From the IMG/VR virus record IMGVR_UViG_3300025137_000112, positions 1 through 36,856 of that record: DNA of 36,856 bases. One strand, written 5' to 3'. The position numbers and the translations under genes are program-made. Below, piece after piece: positions 31,922 through 36,856 of the stretch. The DNA is from a virus. Positions within the stretch are counted from its first letter, which is position 1. The number at the start of each line of letters is the position of its first letter. The notes beneath the pieces are model-generated. The model ran no database searches and had not been told where the DNA came from. It saw only the letters and a program-made list of their open reading frames with translations.

Positions 31922-32940
31922 TATCCTGCTAACAAGCCAATGCCTGCTCCTGTTCCGCCTAAGGCGCCTAGCGTACTAAGACCAGCTATACCTAACCCTG
32001 CAACCTGTTGAAAGAGAGAAGGCGAAGGTTGAGATGTATATTGAACTTGTGAAGTAGGAACTCCTCTTAAAATATCAGAAGCAAATCCTGCTCTTCTAAA
32101 TGGTTCTTGTTGCCTTGCTAGTTCAGTTGCTCTAGCTGCTTCTAAAACATTTTGTTGCTGTTGCTGTTGAACTCCACCGACACTTAATAATCTATTTATA
32201 TCTACACCACCTAGTTGTTGTGTTAAAGATCCCAAACCTGATTGTGCTTGAGCCACACCTAAAGTTTGTGTTCCCAATGATCCTAGTTGTTGTGCCGTTG
32301 CTCTTTGAGCTTGTTGTGCTTGTAAATAATTTCTTGATAAATCTTCAAAAATTCTTTGTGATTTTACCTGTGCTAAGTTTCTAGATTCTTCTGCTTCCCG
32401 GACACCGAACCTCGAACCACCGAAAGCTCCTGCAGCTACTGCCTCGGCAGATGTTCTTTGTCCTTGCATTTCAGCTTGCCTGTCTAATTCTTTTAAAGCT
32501 TCCGATGTAACATTTTGTTGATAAGGATCCATATAAGTAGAAATTTGTGAGGGGTCTAAAGCCTGAACTCCAGAAGAGATAGCTCCAAGACCTGCTTCAA
32601 CAGATTTACCTGAAGCATCTAAAAAAGGTTGATAAGCACCTAATCCTTGTTGTGCTTTTTGTATAGCTGTTAATTGTGCTTCTTGAAGACCAGCAACTTG
32701 TTTAGCTGGAACTCCTTGTGGTATACCCGCTAGTCCTTTTAGCCTAACTTCATATTGTTCCGCAGATTCTCCAGGTCTTTGTTCTGCACCGATTTCTTTT
32801 AATCTAAGCGAATACTCTGCTTCTGTTTCGCCTGCTTGTCTTTGAAAATTGGGAATACCAAAAACAGAACCTAATAACTGTTCTGCTCTATCTTCAATGA
32901 AGGGCGCCTGTCTTGAATATTGAACTATTTCTTCTGCCAT
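31921..32940 (-). CDS. Virion protein with GAFGGSR motif, Gln-rich
   Basis: 339 residues. The conserved part (about 135-215) reads YMDPYQQNV, AVAAGAFGGSRFGVREAEESRNLAQ, a motif found in many podophage and marine phage structural proteins. A Gln run (VQQQQQQNV near 255) and a Gly-rich hydrophobic end (GIAGLSTLGALGGTGAGIG) suggest membrane contact. Probably an internal/ejection protein. Confidence 0.7.
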   Translation of the reverse strand: MAEEIVQYSRQAPFIEDRAEQLLGSVFGIPNFQRQAGETEAEYSLRLKEIGAEQRPGESAEQYEVRLKGLAGIPQGVPAKQVAGLQEAQLTAIQKAQQGLGAYQPFLDASGKSVEAGLGAISSGVQALDPSQISTYMDPYQQNVTSEALKELDRQAEMQGQRTSAEAVAAGAFGGSRFGVREAEESRNLAQVKSQRIFEDLSRNYLQAQQAQRATAQQLGSLGTQTLGVAQAQSGLGSLTQQLGGVDINRLLSVGGVQQQQQQNVLEAARATELARQQEPFRRAGFASDILRGVPTSQVQYTSQPSPSLFQQVAGLGIAGLSTLGALGGTGAGIGLLAG

Positions 32941-33755
32941 TATGCTACCTTCTTTTCTAATTTGTTCATCATATCGTACATGGTTTTAGCGCCTTGACGA
33001 CGTTGCTCTACCTTATCATCTTTTTTTGCGCCCTTCAATGCTCCTAATCCTCTAACTGCTTTTGCAGTCATAACAAACTCGCCATCACTTAACATAGCAG
33101 GAATGTCATCAGACTTTTCTGTGCCGGGGCCAGAGATCTGTCCTGTCTTTCTAGGAAAGCCTCCGTCTTTTAAACTTCTATAAGTTGGTGCGGCTGCACC
33201 ATATTCTCCTGTAGACTCATCAAAATAAGTTACAGGTGCGCTAGTCATATCTAAAGGAGCAATACTACCTGCTTCTGGTGAGGGAGAAATATTAGATGTT
33301 TCTTCTTCTTCTCCCATTGACGAAGCTAAAGCTCCAAGCGCTCCTAAACCTAATGCGCCTTTTGTTAAACCACTCATTCCCTTAAATGCTTCTGCTCCTC
33401 TTTGGAAAACACTAGGGGTTCCTACAGCTTGTCCTCCAAAGCCTTGGCTTGCAGATACATTTGCTAAAGAAAGAGGATCTCCTCCTAAAGCTGCTTTTAA
33501 TTCAGAAGCTGTTTTGGCTTGTTTAATAGCACTTGGAACTGCTGTGCTTCCATACTGAGAAGCTGCTGATCCAAATAATCCTGCACTTGAAGCAAAACTT
33601 CCTAAACCAAAACCCATTAGAGCAGATGTGGCTACGTTAGCAGGGTTGTCCCCTCTAATAGCTGATCCTAAACCTGCACCTATAGAAGCCCCCATAGGTC
33701 CTCCTACTGCGAAGCCTATTGCTCCTGTGATTGCGGGTAGTAGTTTTTTAAACAT
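32940..33755 (-). CDS. Gly-rich tail/ejection protein with SDDIPAMLSDGEF motif
   Basis: 271 residues. The N-terminus is a long Gly/Ala membrane-like region (AITGAIGFAVGGPMGASIGAG). The C-terminal part has SGPGTEKSDDIPAMLSDGEFV followed by a helix ending in KLEKKVA. The GPGt..SDdIpAmLSdGEFV element is a common motif in phage tail and virion proteins. It lies in the ejection gene cluster; the mechanism is unknown. Confidence 0.7.
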   Translation of the reverse strand: MFKKLLPAITGAIGFAVGGPMGASIGAGLGSAIRGDNPANVATSALMGFGLGSFASSAGLFGSAASQYGSTAVPSAIKQAKTASELKAALGGDPLSLANVSASQGFGGQAVGTPSVFQRGAEAFKGMSGLTKGALGLGALGALASSMGEEEETSNISPSPEAGSIAPLDMTSAPVTYFDESTGEYGAAAPTYRSLKDGGFPRKTGQISGPGTEKSDDIPAMLSDGEFVMTAKAVRGLGALKGAKKDDKVEQRRQGAKTMYDMMNKLEKKVA

Positions 33756-34007
33756 TTATTCTTCCTTGTTGGTTGCACCCATACCAAGTCTAGGTGCAAA
33801 TATTGTTACATCTCTTTGAATATCTTCTTCTGTAGTATCTGTACTAGGATCGGCAACATCTGCAGAAGCTGCTTCTTCTGTGTCATAATTAGTTCCAGTC
33901 TTCTTATGAGTCAGAACTGTTTCCGTCTTGCAACTGTATATAGGCACTTGTTGACCATCTATTTCTTTGTGTCCTACAATCTTCGGTTCTTCTATAATTT
34001 TTGTCAT
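33756..34007 (-). CDS. Small acidic hypothetical virion-region protein
   Basis: 83 residues: MTKIIEEPKIVGHKEIDGQQ, VLTHKKTGTNYDTEEAASADV and an acidic end. The middle looks like a beta hairpin (VPIYSCKTETVLTHKKTG). It sits between the 118-residue protein and the Gly-rich virion gene, one base from the latter. No family recognised. Confidence 0.68.
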   Translation of the reverse strand: MTKIIEEPKIVGHKEIDGQQVPIYSCKTETVLTHKKTGTNYDTEEAASADVADPSTDTTEEDIQRDVTIFAPRLGMGATNKEE

Positions 34008-34024
34008 CTTATCCTCTATTTGTA

Positions 34025-34381
34025 CTATTGTTGTTGTTTAATTTCAAGCAGGGAAACACTAACCATAGCCTTGTTTGCAGCGTTGGCTGTGACTTTAAGC
34101 ACGTCTCCACTTTGAAAGACCTTTACATCTTGTCTTGTAGTAGTCTCTGTAGCGGCTACGTCTACCTCATCCACTTCAAAATCAGCAGTTCCATTGTTAT
34201 GTGTTATGCTTACAGTCACTGTATCTGAAGCATGATAATTGTGCACTGATAAAGATTTAACCACAAAAGTAGTCACTGGAACAGGTGGACTTGCAGCCAC
34301 ATCTGCAGTGGGCACTGTAAATACAGTTGTCAAACCTGTAGTAGTAACATTACTTATAAATCTTTTAAATACGTCTGCCAT
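34025..34381 (-). CDS. Small beta-rich virion-associated protein
   Basis: 118 residues. An initial helix (MADVFKRFISNV) is followed by Thr/Val-rich beta strands (TTVFTVPTADVA, SLSVHNYHASDTVTVSITH, LKVTANAANKAMVSVSLLEI). The composition and alternation suggest a beta-sandwich, such as a decoration or adaptor protein. Coupled by overlap with the preceding 55-residue gene. Function inferred only. Confidence 0.7.
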   Translation of the reverse strand: MADVFKRFISNVTTTGLTTVFTVPTADVAASPPVPVTTFVVKSLSVHNYHASDTVTVSITHNNGTADFEVDEVDVAATETTTRQDVKVFQSGDVLKVTANAANKAMVSVSLLEIKQQQ

Positions 34382-34548
34382 TACCCAAAGAAAAACGCCC
34401 TTCTCGTTTGCTCATCCGCATTGTCTTGTTGATAGGATGAATTTAGTTGTAATATAATTTGTTCCAATTGACGAATCAATTCTGCAAAAGACCTTGAATC
34501 ATATTGATCAGGTGGATCGGGAAATCTTGTTTGAGGTATTTTAGCCAT
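34381..34548 (-). CDS. Small protein (MAKIPQTRFPDPP type)
   Basis: 55 residues: MAKIPQTRFPDPPDQYDSRS, then helix FAELIRQLEQIILQL and end RRAFFFG. Overlaps both neighbours (TAATG at 34548 and at 34381). Similar small proteins with a Pro-rich start and one amphipathic helix accompany this structural gene in related marine phage contigs. Likely a virion or assembly factor. Confidence 0.68.
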   Translation of the reverse strand: MAKIPQTRFPDPPDQYDSRSFAELIRQLEQIILQLNSSYQQDNADEQTRRAFFFG

Positions 34549-36680
34549 TATCTTTCACCATCAGCTTCAGCGTCTATATGGTAAGTTCCTGTCTTAAAAT
34601 TACCACCAATAACATTACTTTGAATTTTAAAGTTCACCTGTCTACCCCTACCTCTCATATCTTTTTTTGTATCTGTTGTTGCAACTGTTAGGGCTGCTTG
34701 ACTTATAACATCTCCATAAGGATAATTTTTAAAACTAAATGTTATATCTAAATTACCTGACTGATCTCTAAAGTCAGGAACAAACTTAGAAATTCTCATA
34801 GGAGCTTCTCCTTGCGCTGATATAGTAAAGTCTCCTGTTTTAATAAAAGAATTCATTGCTTGACCATCGTTATCTGTTCCAGATTCTTGTGCATAATACT
34901 TTGATACACCATTAGATAAACTTACTACAGTTGGAGTTGCATTAGCTACACTATCTGTAAGATATTCTGTCGCCAAAGGATTTTGAAACACGCCTCTGTC
35001 GACCCAACTTGTTCTGTTCAATGTACCGACAGCCCAGGATTGTTCTAAATAATTATAAATTACACATTTGTTTACTTGAGGATCAGAAACGTTATTTGGA
35101 TTGGTCACATAGAACCAAATAATTTCTGCAAACTCCGTGTTGACACCTGCAAAAATTTGATCGGTTTGTGTTAAATCAATATTTTCAAAAACAAAATCAT
35201 CTACAGTACAGGGTAGTTTTTTAACGGTACCATCAAATACAAAGAAAGCGTTCTGACCCATCCAATAAGATACGTCTCTCACGACCACTCCCGCGTGTTG
35301 ACCGAGTAGTCCACAATTTCTACCTAATTGATTTAAACCAAAGGTAAAAGGTGGGCCAATAAATTGCAGAGCGTGAAGTGATGTATCTGTCCACACCAAT
35401 ATTTGACCACGAGCTTTATCTGCTCCTACGATTGTAGAACCATCTTGTATTCTCAAAGAGCCTGCGGTATTTTCTGCTGTTGGTTGATAAGTATTAATAT
35501 CTTCTTGTGATGAGAATCTTAGTAGTAAAGGATCTTGAGATCCTCTTGTGCCAATTGTTTTTTCTGTACCAAATAAAATTAAATGTCTATCAGGTGTTGA
35601 AACTAAAGAAAACTTACTTGCAGTTGGTGCGTTTGTTATCGCAGTAGCTTTCCCTGTTAAACCATCAGTTGTGGGCGACCATTGAAAAGTAGAACCATCT
35701 AAAACTGTAGCTATCATCAGCTCACCAAAATTATCAATAGACCAATCTCTACCATTAAGTATGGTGCTTGAACTAACACTCGGAATATTCCAAGCATTAG
35801 CGTTTGCAGAATCTTCAAAAAGTGTCACAACAGCATCGTCTGCATGAGCAGATCTAGTAGAACTATCAACCGATCTTGTAATACCTGTTAAAGTAGTAGA
35901 TGTCTTACCTGTGTAAGATATTATTTCATCTTCCACTATTACTTTCCCTACAGAAGAAAATCCTGTCGTACTATCTAACGTAATTGCAGTTCCTGAACCT
36001 CCTGTACCTGCGGTGTCATCTAACAAGGCTCCGTTTAACTGATTTGATACAGCAGTTGAAAAACCACCAAAACCATTTGTACTCCAACCATAGCCAAAAG
36101 TTGAAAACGCAGGAGCAGTATTGATGTCAAACGTTGCTGTGGCAGTTCCATTATTTGTAGTGCTTCCAGTTGTTTCATTAGCATCTTGCTGTATGACAAA
36201 AGAGTTTACATCAGTAATTGATTTAATTTCAAAACTTCTATCAAAATTAGCAGCTGTATAACTTGTTCCTGATAAACCTGTAGTGCCTGAAAAAGTAACT
36301 ATATCACCAACGGTAGCTCCGTGTGATGTTATATTTACAGTTACATTTGCAGAACCGTTTGTTGTGTTAAAGATTTGAGTTACTGATGAATTTGTTTGTC
36401 TTACAGGTGTTATGTCGTAAAGGATGTCATTTGCATAGATGTATAATTTTTTATCCGTACCTAGCGCAGCTAATCTTGTGCCATCTAAAGCAACCCAGTG
36501 ATGAGCATCTCTGACAACACCAATTAAAGTGCTATTAGTAGTCTTAGTCCAACCCCCTATTTTTTCAGGTAGCCCATATCTAAATCTTACGTTGTCACAA
36601 TCAATATAACTTCCACCAGCGCCTAAATCACTTGTCTGTTTTTGGATTCCCGGTTGTATTTGTATCTTTGTTAATGCCAT
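34548..36680 (-). CDS. Tail hub/stabilisation-type virion protein (P22 gp10-like?)
   Basis: 710 residues. The N-terminus YIDCDNVRFRYGLPEKIGGWTK, with repeated W and D/G turns (HHWVALDGTRLAAL), is typical of the marine phage family related to P22-type DNA-stabilisation/hub proteins. Two inserted beta modules are visible: about 105-190 (Thr/Asn-rich, TSHGATVGDIVTFSG) and about 225-290 (ITLDSTTGFSSVG...IISYTGKT). The rest is propeller-like beta sheet. It probably closes the portal channel after packaging. The 5' end overlaps the upstream gene by 53 bases. Confidence 0.7.
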   Translation of the reverse strand: MALTKIQIQPGIQKQTSDLGAGGSYIDCDNVRFRYGLPEKIGGWTKTTNSTLIGVVRDAHHWVALDGTRLAALGTDKKLYIYANDILYDITPVRQTNSSVTQIFNTTNGSANVTVNITSHGATVGDIVTFSGTTGLSGTSYTAANFDRSFEIKSITDVNSFVIQQDANETTGSTTNNGTATATFDINTAPAFSTFGYGWSTNGFGGFSTAVSNQLNGALLDDTAGTGGSGTAITLDSTTGFSSVGKVIVEDEIISYTGKTSTTLTGITRSVDSSTRSAHADDAVVTLFEDSANANAWNIPSVSSSTILNGRDWSIDNFGELMIATVLDGSTFQWSPTTDGLTGKATAITNAPTASKFSLVSTPDRHLILFGTEKTIGTRGSQDPLLLRFSSQEDINTYQPTAENTAGSLRIQDGSTIVGADKARGQILVWTDTSLHALQFIGPPFTFGLNQLGRNCGLLGQHAGVVVRDVSYWMGQNAFFVFDGTVKKLPCTVDDFVFENIDLTQTDQIFAGVNTEFAEIIWFYVTNPNNVSDPQVNKCVIYNYLEQSWAVGTLNRTSWVDRGVFQNPLATEYLTDSVANATPTVVSLSNGVSKYYAQESGTDNDGQAMNSFIKTGDFTISAQGEAPMRISKFVPDFRDQSGNLDITFSFKNYPYGDVISQAALTVATTDTKKDMRGRGRQVNFKIQSNVIGGNFKTGTYHIDAEADGER

Positions 36681-36856
36681 CTGCTACACTAAATATTGTT
36701 CCCACGTGACCTTTGAAATGCATGTTTCCTTGATGTGTTAAAGGAGCAGCTACATCGGCCCATATTTTACCACCTATCTTAGACCATAATCTACTAAAAT
36801 AATAGTCTTCACTTAGATATCGTTCATCTTTGTCCCAGTCAATCTTTCCTACACCA
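36628..36856 (-). CDS. Glycosyltransferase-like protein (3' part only, enters from the right edge)
   Basis: The last 76 codons, reading GVGKIDWDKDERYLSEDYYF and, later, WADVAAPLTHQGNMHFKG, ending NPKTDK. SEDYYFSRLW..IGGKIWADV...LTHQG..HF.G is the C-terminal signature of a bacterial/phage glycosyltransferase-like family (acidic SED motif, then T-H). It could decorate capsid or host glycans. It overlaps the next gene by 53 bases. The call rests on the fragment only. Confidence 0.55.
   Translation of the reverse strand, partial: GVGKIDWDKDERYLSEDYYFSRLWSKIGGKIWADVAAPLTHQGNMHFKGHVGTIFSVADGINKDTNTTGNPKTDK

Overview
The window is most of the genome of a tailed dsDNA phage, probably a podovirus-like phage of a low-GC marine bacterium. 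The evidence is a complete packaging, portal and ejection set, an AT-rich sequence with dense ATGA and TAATG gene overlaps, and small proteins of a type common in marine phage contigs (the MPLKKG-type peptide, GAFGGSR and GPGT..SDDIPAMLSDGEF motifs). A SAR11-type host would fit but is not proven. I see no integrase, phage RNA polymerase, tRNA or CRISPR. The major capsid gene is not here. The structural operon runs off the left end and comes back in at the right end, so the map is probably circular or permuted with the capsid region missing.

Layout. (1) 1-5486, minus strand: large terminase, portal, a chain of small coupled genes, a one-TM peptide and a 3-TM holin-like protein. (2) 5487-6128: a divergent regulatory region. 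(3) 6129-8293, plus strand, very AT-rich: an amidoligase with Zn-ribbon-like cysteines followed at once by a class II glutamine amidotransferase. Two 26-bp direct repeats (24/26 identical) flank this pair. (4) 8448-9279: small plus-strand genes. (5) 9293-10575, minus: small terminase and two different PD-(D/E)XK-type nucleases that overlap heavily. (6) 10576-10970: a structured regulatory region. (7) 10971-13122, plus: a train of nine overlapping small genes including a SAM methyltransferase. (8) 13190-13369: a short gene, then about 300 bases of consecutive hairpins. (9) 13875-17215, minus: a ribbon-helix-helix-like protein, ParB-like protein, gamma-glutamylcyclotransferase-like protein and SNF2 helicase. 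(10) 17272-24351, plus: replication genes (SSB-like protein, AEP-type primase, UvrD-like helicase, family A DNA polymerase). (11) 24348-36856, minus: T4-type lysozyme and the virion/ejection proteins, including a 1434-residue protein and a virion protein with a muramidase-like domain.

How it works together. At least five promoters share TTGACA, a 16-18 base spacer and a TATAwT-like -10, consistent with host sigma70 RNA polymerase. The replisome looks self-contained. Its SSB-like protein and its primase both end in acidic-xPF tips, like the protein-docking tip of bacterial SSB. The amidoligase, amidotransferase and cyclotransferase could together make and remodel gamma-glutamyl-type amide bonds on a small molecule or protein. 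That is the most unusual chemistry here.

Most notable: the repeat-flanked amidoligase cassette; the hairpin-rich tract at 13588-13884 and the GC-rich folded element at 10831-10914; a helicase whose Walker A codons lie upstream of any ATG and that seems to start at AUU behind a perfect Shine-Dalgarno sequence; and C-terminal FxGVF peptides whose codons also carry the next gene's ribosome binding site.
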